NCBI GenBank assembly: GCA_028751875.1
Contig: CM054165.1
Span: 29,333,335 to 29,397,334 of the forward strand
Length of the DNA stretch: 64,000 nt
Source of the DNA: Rapana venosa
Taxonomy: Eukaryota > Mollusca > Gastropoda > Neogastropoda > Muricidae
Direction: 5' to 3'
The notes under the pieces were generated by a model, which did no database searches, was not told where the DNA came from, and saw only the letters and a program-made list of their open reading frames with translations. The position numbers were made by a program, and so were the translations under genes. Positions 34,409 through 44,986 of this stretch are shown here, one piece after another. The number at the start of each line of letters is the position of its first letter. The first letter of the stretch is position 1.

Positions 34409-34414
34409 AATAAA
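34409..34414 (+). terminator. Polyadenylation signal of the LTR-like element
   Basis: AATAAA 105 bp before the CA terminus, followed by T/G-rich sequence. Confidence 0.5.
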
Positions 34415-34519
34415 GAGGTGATAACCAAAGCTGCTGTCTTCCACTGAGTCTTCTTTTGCCTGGTTGCTGTGTTCCACTCTTTCCCTACCCAGCTTCTATC
34501 CTTGCCCCTCGGGGTCACA

Positions 34520-34880
34520 AGACAAAGACTGATTTGATTGTCATTGGCAATGATTGAATAATCATATTCAAACTAGTGAAAGATATAGAAGTTATGGACA
34601 ATTTGTAAGCCTGCATGATGCCAAGTCTTATTTAAAGCTTGAAATGGATATGCATTTTAAAACAATAATAATGGCTAAACCCAAACTGGGTGTGTCAGAT
34701 AAAAATGCTCATAAACTGAGATACAGAATGCATCATGAATCTGATAAACATGCTCCTTATGTACTAAAGCAACAGGAGATGAAGTATAGTTTGTCTTTAA
34801 GTTGTTCAGCCTTTAATGACGTTAGGCAAAATATATCCCCGCAAAATAGATCAAGCAGCCTAATGCATTAAGACTCTTTT
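34520..34880 (+). mobile_element. LINE-A1 fragment, right half of the split copy
   Basis: Resumes the LINE frame at QRL, then HIQTSERYRSYGQFVSLHDA, LKLEMDMHFKTIIMAK, LGVSDKNAHKLRYRMHHESD and a weakened Cys/His tail (YVLKQQEMKYSLSLSCSAF where the intact copy has two Cys pairs). The 3' boundary is unclear. Confidence 0.83.
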
Positions 34881-35422
34881 CCTTCTGTGATGTAGTAATC
34901 CTAATGTCATTAGAAACTTAGCTTTATATCTGTTGTAGCCTTTAAGATGAGAGTTATTATGTTGTTGTAAAGTTGTAAGGTTTGTTTGTTTGGTTTTTTG
35001 TTTTGTGCTTTTCCCCCTGTGGATTTGTTTGCAATTGTTTGTGACAGCTGAGCTTCACCGTGTATTCCATCATTATTTAGTGAGTTGATTAGCAACCCCT
35101 TCTGTATGGGTTACCGGCCATTTTATGAACACATTCTTTCAGTGTTCAAAATTCAGAGTTCTCTATCACCAAACTCAAACACAGCTTATGAGAGAAGAAA
35201 TGCGGAGAAACATCTTGAGAATATTGATTATGTGCGACAAATCTAACTGACTGTAAACAGTCTAAGATAGCAAACCAGCGTTTCATCAAAACAAATAACA
35301 GTCCTGCCGTGCTGTTTAGTACATCCAAGGAGACTGACTAGTTGTACAGAGATAGATACCAGCTTAAACCCCACAGTTTCTGACATGGTAACATGTATAC
35401 GTACATAAAAAGTAAACGTTTA
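34881..35422. other. Probable LINE-A1 3' flank, unassigned
   Basis: No feature recognised; may include the 3' UTR of the split LINE-A1. Confidence 0.4.
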
Positions 35423-35552
35423 GGTGTCCCATAACCTATGAACTCGTAAGGGAGTGAGGTGTCAGAGACCTCACTTCTCTCGGGGCCAGTATATTGAGGG
35501 CAGTGCCCGTCTCCTCGCCTTCGCAGCTTTACCTTCCCTGACCCTAAAGAAG
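35423..35552 (-). mobile_element. SINE-4 3' part
   Basis: Reverse complement of the last 130 bp of SINE-4: AGGTGTCCCATAACCTATGA on the plus strand through CCTTCCCTGACCCTAAAGAA. The tRNA/5S head is absent. Confidence 0.87.
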
Positions 35553-35574
35553 CAGGTTGAATATATATATATAT

Positions 35575-35868
35575 ATATGTGCAAGATGTTCTGCAGAGTG
35601 TGTGATGTGTGTATATAGATAGATAGAGCGAGAGAGAGAGGGGGGGGGGGGGGGTGCAAGTGTGTGCAAGTGTGTTTATTTATTTATTTATTCTTTTAGT
35701 TTTAGGATAATGGAATAAGCATTCTTGTGCTTTTTTACATTCAGTCCCCGTGCTTGCAGTTTTGTAAATTTTGTCATATGTTCCCACCGGCACACAATGG
35801 TCTACTCTTACGAAAAGCGGAACGAGTTTTAACGTGTGCGCAAGATGTTCTGCAGTGTGTGTGTTTAT
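35575..35868 (-). mobile_element. SINE-1 fragments in series
   Basis: A 26-bp piece containing GTGCAAGATGTTCTGCAGAG at 35579, a (G)n at 35641-35654, then a 3' SINE-1 fragment at about 35690-35865 with ATTCTTGTGCTTTTTTACAT and GAAAAGCGGAACGAGTTT. It ends in GTGTGTGTG where the next SINE-1 inserted. Confidence 0.82.
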
Positions 35869-36226
35869 TTATTTTTTATTTATTTTTAAATTTTAGTCTT
35901 TCATATCGAGGATAATGAAATAAGCACTTATGTGCTTTTTTACATCCAGTCCCCGTGTGTATGCGGTTTTGTAAATTGTCACCTGTTCCCACCGGCACAC
36001 ATTGGCCTACTCTTACGAAAAGCGGAATATGATTTTTACGTGTGTGCAAGATGTTCTGCGTGCGTTTGCACACGGAGCTTCGGTTTATAGTCTCATCCGA
36101 AGGACTTTTGGGGAGAGTGGAGTCTGCACTAATGTTAACTCCAGGGGAAAATTTCCCCTTGAACAGGAATCGAACCCGGGTTGTCAGATTGCGAGCGCAA
36201 TATTCTAACCACTAGGCTATCCCGTC

Positions 36227-36229
<3 letters not shown>
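35869..36229 (-). mobile_element. SINE-1, full-length reference copy
   Basis: On the minus strand: GACGGGATAGCCTAGTGGTT (A-box TAGCCTAGTGG), a perfect B-box GGTTCGATTCC, CCCCTGGAGTTAACATTAGT, TCCTTCGGATGAGACTATAA, TCCGCTTTTCGTAAGAGTAG, and ATAAGTGCTTATTTCATTATC before an AT-rich tail. GTGTGTG on both sides suggests insertion into a GT tract. Confidence 0.93.

Positions 36230-36303
<74 letters not shown>
36230..36303. repeat. (GT)n microsatellite
   Basis: Pure GT for about 74 bp directly at the SINE-1 head. Confidence 0.97.
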
Positions 36304-36306
<3 letters not shown>

Positions 36307-37538
36307 CAGAGCATACGTACTGAGAAGGAGAAGAACAACAAAAACAACAAGAAAGAAAAGAAGAAAGAAAGAAAAGATCACCCCCATGTTCATCAGTTTG
36401 TCCCCTTCCACTCCTTTATCCAGCATTTATCAAAGTCAAGTCCTGCAGACCTACATCACAGAGGAGCAACATCAACACATTCAGAGCAAGAAAACTTAAA
36501 GCTGATCACCAGCTTGGCTTGGAACTAGATTCCTGAACTATCTCCAACCTGAGCTGATTATCCTTTAGGAGAAATTTCTTAAATTCTGGCTTTAAGAATG
36601 CAGGAAAAACATCATTGAAGTACTTCACAATGGTGACGCTCCTCCACGTAAGGAATGGCATTGCTCCCGGGGTCTATTTAAAAAAATTTAAAGTTGAACG
36701 AATGTTGGTAATCTGCAATAAAAAAAAAGGCTATCCAATACAGAAAACAGATTGAAAATGGGATGCTTTTATGTAAAGTTATTACAAAGTGAAAGGGTAG
36801 ACTGCAGAAACATGGTAACAAGAGAAACTGGCAAGTTTTGTGTCTTAATAGGTGGTCAGAATGAGGGCAAGGGTGTTTGTTTTTTTAAAAATGTGTTTTT
36901 AAAGCAAAACGAAACAAAATTATGCCTTGATACTTCATTGCAAGGTAAAATAATAGCTATAGTTTTATAATGTATTTAAATCTCAAAATCGGCAACTTGA
37001 CCCCCCCCTCCTGCCAACAAGTGCCTTCTAGCAAGAAAGTCGGGGAAGTGCAAAGAGGACTCATTTCCTGGTGAAGCGTTGCAATTAGAAAAATACCTGC
37101 AGAGATAATATTTCAGAGCTACATAAGGTGGGGGAGGGTGGGTGGGGGGGGGGGGGGGGGGGAGGGTGGTTACATACATAATATCTTGAGGTAATTTGTT
37201 GTGAAGAAGTATGCAAAGAGGATGAATTAGAACAACATATATATATAATTGTTGATGACCTTTTCTTTACACTACAAGCAACTCGTTCTAGGGTAACGAA
37301 CCTTCTAAGAGCCCTTCCCTCAGTGTCACCCACCGCTGGGCAATGCCCGCTGTGAGCACAGCAGCAGCAGTTCATGGCACCGTATGTCGGCAACAACGGT
37401 TTAAACAAACATCTCCTGCTTTCAGTGAGCCGATCATGTTTCACTCTATAATTGGCTTCAAAGACAGAACTCTTGTGGAAACAAAGACTTCAGGAACCCA
37501 GGGATTCTTAGTTTGTGTGTGTGTGTGTGTGGTGGGGT

Positions 37539-37578
<40 letters not shown>

Positions 37579-38159
37579 GGGTGGGAGCAACTGAGCTCTT
37601 GAATAGTCAAGTGGTTTTACTTTACCTTCGAGCAAATTGGGATTGTTACTACACAAAAAATGGCATGCTAGCGGTTAGTGTAAATGAAGTAATTGCTTTG
37701 TTCAATACTATGTATGTTGCAAGTACATCAGTGGTCATTTTTAGCATGTTCACTCTCAAAATGAATGGAAAAGACATTATTCGGCCTAAAAGGATTTTTT
37801 AGTACAAGATATTGAATTAACCTACCCAAAACTGCCAGTTTCTATACAAAAATAGAGTTTTGACATGATGAAAAAAATAGAAATGTGCTAAAAACTGCTG
37901 CATGGGCAATATTTGTGCAAATGCACACAGTGCATGTGTACTGGGAAAGAGAGGTTCTCTCCTTTTAATGTAGAGATACTGTTAACTTGATACTTGAAAT
38001 AATTCACATTGAAAAAGCATGCATGAAGAATGAATTAGAACCACAATATATCCAAGTACATTTACAAAAACCCCAACAACTCTTGATTCTAAATGCATTT
38101 CATCCAAATCTATAGGCTAGTCTATTTACGTAGTGCATTGTGACAGTGGTACATTTCTT
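36304..38159. other. No gene recognised; two poly-G runs
   Basis: G-runs at 37141-37162 and 37533-37577 (the second about 39 consecutive G after GTGGGGTG). They could form G-quadruplexes or be assembly-sensitive. No other supportable feature. Confidence 0.55.
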
Positions 38160-38530
38160 ACAATTTCATAAACTCAGGCTGAAGAAATCCTAAATGATAC
38201 ATTGGCTCAGTTCTAGCTGGGGATGGCTTTTCTCCAGCAAAATGATGGTAACGTTGATGAAGACTGGACAGAATGATGAAGTCTGTTGTAGTGACAATGT
38301 TCAGGAGAGGGATGGGCTCTGCTAGGTTTAACTTACCCCACAGACACGGTCCGGAAAATTCTGTGCACTGGACCAACGAATTCTCAGGGAGGTCAGTTAG
38401 AAGAGAGAGGCCCAGTGTGTTTATTTCTTTAGCAGCCATTTCACTATAACTGTCAGCCCACTCATATCCACAAAATCCATTGTGTGATGACATCCAATAA
38501 AAAGCAATGGCAATTCCTTGTAAAGAAAAC
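38160..38530 (-). mobile_element. I-like LINE fragment, RNase H end
   Basis: Minus-strand frame begins IAIAFYWMSSHNGFCGYEWA, then DSYSEMAAKEINTLG and LLTDLPENSLVQ. The FYW-x2-SH-x-G...AD pattern is the last RNase H block of I-type LINEs. P is replaced by S in the usual PSH/PGH. The 5' part is absent. Confidence 0.68.
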
Positions 38531-39186
38531 AAATGTATTGAACAATTCTTTTAACTGATTTCAGAAAGAGCTTCACCCCTTACCTTCCAGTGAAAGTTTC
38601 TTCAAGCTGGGAATCAAGGCAAAATAGTTTAGAGTATTAGGCAGATTTTTTAAAGTGTCATTGACACAGCCATAATTTCTGCTGTAAAAACAGGAGAAAC
38701 TTTACTTATGGATCAGATTTGGACAAATTCTGCTGTAAAGATAGTAAAATCTTTACATTTTTTTCACAAGGAAAGGAACAGGAATTCCCAAACTTGGCCA
38801 TAAGACCATAACTTATCGTTCTTTTTCTAAATTGAATGAGCAGCTTTTCCTTCTAGTGTTAAAAAAACTTAATGCTCCCGGAAACATCCAACATTACTGA
38901 TCCAGACTTAGCCATAATATCTAGTTTTGGTTAAAGACTTTTAGTGAAATTTATGAATAACATGCTCCGCATAAAACCCTTATGGTCAACCTGCCTTGGT
39001 TCGCAAAAGAGCTAGAGGAAGCATGCTATCTTAGAGGTTTATTTTCAATTATAAATATCATAAAGAGTCAAATAAATTAAGAAATGCCATAAAGTTATAT
39101 TTTTAAAAAGGTCAAGAAAAAAAAGAAATATTTCCAACTAAGTACTACTTTTATCAAGTTCTTGATGCCCTGTCAATGAAATCTCT
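38531..39186. other. No recognisable feature
   Basis: AT-rich sequence up to the assembly gap. Confidence 0.45.
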
Positions 39187-39686
39187 NNNNNNNNNNNNNN
39201 NNNNNNNNNNNNNNNNNNNNNNNNNNNNNNNNNNNNNNNNNNNNNNNNNNNNNNNNNNNNNNNNNNNNNNNNNNNNNNNNNNNNNNNNNNNNNNNNNNNN
39301 NNNNNNNNNNNNNNNNNNNNNNNNNNNNNNNNNNNNNNNNNNNNNNNNNNNNNNNNNNNNNNNNNNNNNNNNNNNNNNNNNNNNNNNNNNNNNNNNNNNN
39401 NNNNNNNNNNNNNNNNNNNNNNNNNNNNNNNNNNNNNNNNNNNNNNNNNNNNNNNNNNNNNNNNNNNNNNNNNNNNNNNNNNNNNNNNNNNNNNNNNNNN
39501 NNNNNNNNNNNNNNNNNNNNNNNNNNNNNNNNNNNNNNNNNNNNNNNNNNNNNNNNNNNNNNNNNNNNNNNNNNNNNNNNNNNNNNNNNNNNNNNNNNNN
39601 NNNNNNNNNNNNNNNNNNNNNNNNNNNNNNNNNNNNNNNNNNNNNNNNNNNNNNNNNNNNNNNNNNNNNNNNNNNNNNNNNNNNNN
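39187..39686. other. Assembly gap of exactly 500 N
   Basis: Unresolved bases. The round length suggests a placeholder rather than a measured size. Confidence 0.99.
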
Positions 39687-39689
39687 GGG

Positions 39690-40020
39690 GAAAGTAATAC
39701 TTTGTTTTTCTGAAAGAATTAAAGATTTGACTTTGTTTACTTGTTTTCGAAAGAGCTGCTTATTAATTTCCGTTTTTGATTTTCGCCACTGCCGCTCTAG
39801 TTGCCTGCATTTGCGCTTTGCGACCAGGATGTAATGGGTGTACCATGGCGCACATGGCCTATCAGGCAGGAAACGGTCAGTGGGGGGTGCATGCTCATCA
39901 AGCAGTTGGCTGAGAACATCATTGTAATGTTTAGAGGGGTTATTGTTGTCAGAGGTTTGTGATAGGCGTTCAGCAGCTTGTGAAGAGAAAGTTTGAATAT
40001 CTATGGTTTTGTTTAAGCAT
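39690..40020 (-). mobile_element. CR1/jockey-like LINE linker fragment (LINE-F)
   Basis: Minus-strand frame: YNDVLSQLLDEHAPPTDRFL, then APWYTHYILVAKRKCRQLER and a basic helix, which is the linker before the RT in CR1/jockey LINEs. It begins inside the LINE-E RT and runs into the gap, so it looks like a second, same-strand insertion whose RT is lost in the N run. Confidence 0.72.
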
Positions 40021-41460
40021 ATAATTGGATATGGCATCTAATCCAACAGGTGTTTTCTTATTAGGAAGAGAATGTAATACATCTTTTACTTCATTGATTG
40101 TTATTGGGGCATTAATGTATTCGGTGTTATTAGAAAGTGGGTCTTCATATTCTTTTTTGTTCTCTTCAGATTTTCTGTACCTAATGCTTTTAAGTGAGAG
40201 ACCTTCAATGCATGGATTCTGAGAACATATCTGCAAAAGCCTCAGCCTTTACTGCATTGGATGGAAATTCGTTGTTTTTTAGCTTAATCGGACAAGTTGG
40301 TAAAGTCACACCTTTTCTCATTTCATGAAATTTTTTCCACACTTTTAAAAAATCTGTATGACTTGATATCTCACTGGAACAAAATGAGGACCAATATTGT
40401 CGCTTTGCCTGAGATATGACCATGTTGCTATAATTTTTTGCCTGTTTCTGTTTTTATGGTTTTCTGATGTCTTATTTTTAGATATATTTTGAACATTAAA
40501 TGCTTGTTAGTCACTGATTCTTCGCAAGCAGGTGTCCACCAAACGTTCCCTGAACACTTTTTTGATTTGTGATTTAATGATGGGAATTGATAAGTGCACA
40601 GCTTGAATAATGGCATTTGTAAAAGTGGAATAAAATTGGTCAATATTATCAGAATCTAAGCTGTTTGTATTGTTGGCAGCAAGGATACTTTTAAACTTTT
40701 CCCAATTGGCCTCTTTATATTTAAATTTTGGAATTGTGTCTTTTTCAGTGTCACAGAGGGTTGGCATTTCATTAAATGTTATTACAATAGGTAAAATGAT
40801 CACTTCCCAATGTATCTTCATTTGTTACCCATGTACATTCTGGAGCAAGAGCAGAAGATATCAAAGACAAATCTAATGCTGATGCTCTGTGTGTACAAAT
40901 GTCAGGTATTCTCATGACACTGCCATCATTTAGTAGGCACAGGCAAGAGTCTGTTATGCTTTCTAAAAACCGATTGCAGGATATGGATATACTTCCTTTA
41001 TCCCAAAAAGGCGCGTGGGCATTAAAATCTCCTCCTACCAGCCACTTCTGATTATCTTGGAGTGAATGTAGCCATTCTGTATTAGAGTCATTAGCTCCCT
41101 TCATAAATAAACAGATACAATATTCATGACTAAATCATTTGTAAACTTTACACGTGCTGCACATGAATATGAATCTGGAATGTTATTAGGCATTGGTGAA
41201 CAACAGACATTATAATCTACTCCTTCTTGTATATATATTGCTGTGTTGATTTTACCAACAGCATCTACATGTTCATGTACAGGTGGATAACAGTAACCCT
41301 GAAGTTTAGGTAGCTTACATTTCTTTACATTCAGGGACTGTAACATAAGAACTTGATGCCTGTTATTTGAAAGATGTTGAACTAAATATGGCAGATTAGT
41401 GGAAATTGATCTAGCATTCCACTGCATAATCTTAAGCATTTGTGAATTTTTCAGAGGCAT
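40021..41460 (-). mobile_element. LINE-E ORF2: endonuclease and start of RT, broken
   Basis: On the minus strand from 41460: LKIMQWNARSISTNLPYLVQ (QWN), then after a stop at 41101 WLVGGDFNAHAPFWDKG (GDFN), SALDLSLISSALAPE and LGSDHFTY (SDH), the three endonuclease signatures. Then WWTPACEESVTNKH, AKRQYWSSFCSSEISSHTDF and the RT start PITINEVKDVLHSLPNKKTP, LDAISNYMLK. At least four frame breaks. The RT core is replaced by the LINE-F insertion. Confidence 0.83.
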
Positions 41461-41740
41461 TATACAGTTTTAAACAAAAATGCAAATGCAACCTGTAAAT
41501 AGAGTAAAATATGAATGAACTGGTGCTGAATTAAAAGAGTGCAAGTAAACTAATAATATAAGGTAAATTGTTTCAATCAAATCACAACACAATGAGGAAA
41601 ACAGATAAATAAAAATAAATAAGTAACTAAAACAGAGCAACAAAAACAGTTCCAATTCAGGTGAAACAGCTGCTGTGAGCAGAGATTACAGTGTCTATTA
41701 TCTGTACTGCAGCTGGTGCAAAGCATTGACATGCAAAATG

Positions 41741-42480
41741 TCACCATTCCAAGTGACTTTTCAACATACGGACATCATTCTGCCGGATACGTTGCCTCCA
41801 CCTGCGGCTGTCCTGCTGGTAGAGGTACTGTCCCTGGCTGTAGGCTGGCTGTTGCTGGCTGTCTTCAAAGGCGTAGGGTGGTGGCTGGTACTGGTTCATG
41901 CGATGAAACCTAGTTCTTGGTTTCCTCTTTGGTGTTTCCAAAAACAAGGCATGAACGTGCCTGCCAATGTTTCTTGCCAGAATACTTGAACCATGAACGT
42001 TAGGATGAAATGGATCTTTATAATGATGATGTGTGTACATATTTTCATGTGAGACAAATGACACATTGCTTTGGTTATATAATTCTGAACATGTCATTGC
42101 ATTGAACAGTTCTCTTTTCATCTGAAGGCTGGGATTTTTCACAGGGGCAACTTTGCTTATCACTACTTTCGTATGGGGAAAAGAAGCCAAAACTTGTTTT
42201 ACATTTTTAACCAGGTGTTTGCTAGCTTCTTGGGGATCTGACTCTTTCAGATCATTGACCCCACAATGAACGACTACAGCATGCGGTTTTTTAATAGCAG
42301 TGTGGCACTACTCATAATCAGAGGAATGTCACTGATTTGATATGATTTTCTTTTCTCCACTCTGAACCCATAAGACTGTCCTAGACGTTTGCCATTAACG
42401 CCGTTTAGAACCGAGTCTTGCAGAAGGAGTACAGTGGGAAGAGCAGAATGTTCTTCTGCACTACATGGTTTGACGTCAGA
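41741..42480 (-). pseudogene. LINE-E ORF1: SGNH-esterase-like, broken
   Basis: On the minus strand: VLLLQDSVLNGVNGKRLGQS (block I, normally GDS), then in other frames HAVVVHCGVNDLKESDPQEA (block III G-x-N-D) and, in the 42190-41741 frame, VVISKVAPVKNPS and YKDPFHPNVHGSSI (block V D-x-x-H). These are the family blocks of SGNH hydrolases, a domain known as ORF1 of some CR1/L2-type LINEs. A Gln/Arg-rich tail follows. It lies 280 bp upstream of the LINE-E endonuclease on the same strand, which fits a two-ORF element. Frame breaks near 42190 and 42300 and G-to-Q in the GDS motif argue against activity. Confidence 0.75.
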
Positions 42481-42599
42481 TGTTTTTCGATTCTTCTTTT
42501 TTAGGCCTAGTGTTACTTATTGGACTTGGACACACTGACCTCTTTGGGCCTACAGGCAGCTGAGGTTGCTTAGGCCTAGGTGGAGTGGGAGCCCTATGC

Positions 42600-43455
42600 T
42601 GTTGAACGTCACGTCATCAACATGGCGAAAACAAGCAGCGTCTAAAACCAGCACCGAGTGCAAATGCAAATGCTTACAAAATGACAAAAACAAGACGGAC
42701 TAGATCAACATCATGCTATCCTGCAAATGTGACTACAAGCTAAAGTAATGAAGACGGCAGCGATAAAGCACCCTCAAGGGCGGACGGTCGTTGGAGGGAC
42801 GTTGTGAAGGTTGCCACCTCGGGTGGGCAACTCACTCAGTCTGGCTCCGCGACTGAGCTAATACTGTCGTTAGTAGGGGGCTTAGTAAGTGGTGTCCTGC
42901 GTATGTTAGCTCAGAACAGGCACCACTGAACACCGCCAAAGTGACCCAGCAGCAGTGCAGGGCCCCTCTGGCTGGTGGCCCCACGGCGGCCTGACAATGA
43001 CTGGCTCCCTGTGGACCTCCGACTCTGAGGATGAGACATAACAAATCTGGGTATGGTTGTGATGAGGAGATTGGAATGAGCGGCGTGAAAACAGTAGGAC
43101 GGGGGACGTCACAAAAGATGAGGCAGCCAAAAAAAAGCACCCTCAAGGGCAATTTTCGAAAAAAAATTCAGTCTACCGAAAATAGATCTACATCTACATC
43201 TCAAAATGTTACCAGTGGCAACTACAACAGTCATCCTGGTTGTGAGCAAAAACACTTCCGCAATTGCCGAACTACAATCAACCATTCTGCAACTGGTTGA
43301 GAAAATAACCAGTCTGGAAAAGACCACCCAGACGCAACTACTAGCTGCATAGGGCATGGCAGAAAGACTGGGCTCCACAAGGGAAGATTCTGGCTGGGCA
43401 ACCACAGGAACCCAGAGAGAAACCAGTTCTACCTGCCTCCCCATCACCTATGCAG
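42600..43455 (+). pseudogene. Possible coiled-coil ORF remnant, split by SINE-2
   Basis: Plus-strand text with AIAELQSTILQLVEKITSLE looks like a short coiled coil, as in LINE ORF1 proteins, and MAERLGSTREDSGWATTGTQ follows after a stop. The SINE-2 at 42782-43133 interrupts it. No family could be named. Confidence 0.35.
42782..43133 (+). mobile_element. SINE-2, 5'-truncated, 17-bp TSD
   Basis: Starts inside the body (GGACGGTCGTTGGAGGGACG) and runs to GATGAGGCAGCC plus an A-rich end. AAAGCACCCTCAAGGGC occurs at 42765-42781 and 43134-43150 and brackets it exactly. This sets the true 3' end of the family. Confidence 0.93.
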
Positions 43456-43458
43456 AAG

Positions 43459-43463
<5 letters not shown>

Positions 43464-43540
<77 letters not shown>
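43464..43540. repeat. (GT)n microsatellite
   Basis: Pure GT on the left of a SINE-1. Confidence 0.97.
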
Positions 43541-43543
<3 letters not shown>

Positions 43544-43781
43544 ATTATTCTTTTATATCCAGGATGATGGAATAAGCACTTATGTGCTTTTTTACACCTA
43601 GTCCCCGTGTGTATGCGGTTTTGTAAATTCTGTTATATGTTCCCACCGGCACACAATGGCCTGCTATTACGAAAAGCGGAACAGGATTTAACGTGTGCGC
43701 AAGATGTTCGCGTGCGTTCGCACACGGGACCACGGTTTATAGTCTCATCGGAAGGACTTTTGGGGAGAGTGGAGTCTACAC

Positions 43782-43783
<2 letters not shown>
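43541..43783 (-). mobile_element. SINE-1 without head, inside a (GT)n
   Basis: Runs from ACTCCACTCTCCCCAAAAGT through TCCTTCCGATGAGACTATAA to ATAAGTGCTTATTCCATCAT on the minus strand. The tRNA head is missing. GT tracts lie on both sides. Confidence 0.88.
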
Positions 43784-43872
<89 letters not shown>

Positions 43873-43885
43873 CGCGCGCGCACGC

Positions 43886-43917
<32 letters not shown>
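43784..43917. repeat. (GT)n with (CG)n core
   Basis: GT repeat with a short GCGCGCGCGC patch near 43868-43887. Confidence 0.96.
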
Positions 43918-44345
43918 ATTTCAGAGATAATACTAAATATATAATTCTCAAAACAGCACAAGATCACCATCAACACTCCTTTTTTACATTATACTCATAC
44001 AAATTATATGTCGTGATAATGAAATAAACTCAATACCCATAGACTCACACAATAAAAACAAGGAAGAAAAAAGAAACCAAACCAAACCTATAAAGTCATA
44101 AAAATGAACATCAACACATTGAAGTAAGGCACACTAATTGTTACGCTCAACAATAAGATATTGAAATAAGACCATCTTTAAGACCACAAACACAGTCGAC
44201 AAACTCAATAAAATTAAAATATAAAATATGACTACGTCCTTTATCAGGATAAAGACTTAGACATAACAATTATATCTATAAGCAAAGCAATAAAAGGAGA
44301 GAGAGCGAGAGAGAGAGAGAGGGGGGGGGGAGAGTGTGTGTGTGT
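43918..44345 (-). mobile_element. LINE-C 3' UTR module, copy 1
   Basis: Plus-strand sequence right after the GT tract: ATTTCAGAGATAATACTAAA, then AATTCTCAAAACAGCAC and CATCAACACTCC, matching 46491-46620 and 50165-50300. It ends at a (GA)n/(G)n near 44301-44330. Confidence 0.75.
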
Positions 44346-44830
<485 letters not shown>

Positions 44831-44833
44831 GAG

Positions 44834-44869
44834 AAAGAGAGAGAGAGGGGGGGGAGAGGGGGGGAGAGG

Positions 44870-44964
<95 letters not shown>

Positions 44965-44986
44965 TCGAACTCGAACTCGAACTCGA
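44834..44986. repeat. (GA)n followed by (GAACTC)n
   Basis: GA tract with G-runs to 44962, then GAACTCGAACTCGAACTCGA at 44963-44986. The hexamers are the 3' tail of the adjoining minus-strand LINE-A1. Confidence 0.95.

Larger units (their letters stand above)
32496..34519 (+). mobile_element. Solo-LTR-like element, 2.02 kb, 4-bp TSD
   Basis: Begins TGTAGCC and ends GGGGTCACA (TG...CA termini). It is flanked by AGAC at 32492-32495 and 34520-34523. Removing it and one AGAC rejoins the LINE-A1 frame exactly (arginine, glutamine, arginine, leucine). Near the right end a TATATA box (34136-34141) and an AATAAA (34409-34414) stand about 270 bp apart, as in the U3-R-U5 order of an LTR. No internal gag-pol is present, hence solo. 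It contains a later SINE-4 and a (GA)n. LTRs of 1.7 kb are long but known. The retroelement family is not assigned. Confidence 0.75.

Noticed and set aside
32496..34519. Full LTR retrotransposon with gag-pol
   Set aside because: No second LTR and no protease, RT or integrase motif in the window, so only a solo LTR is supported.
39138..40037. 299-codon frame spanning the N run
   Set aside because: The frame is only formally open across 500 unknown bases; only the part 39690-40020 can be interpreted.
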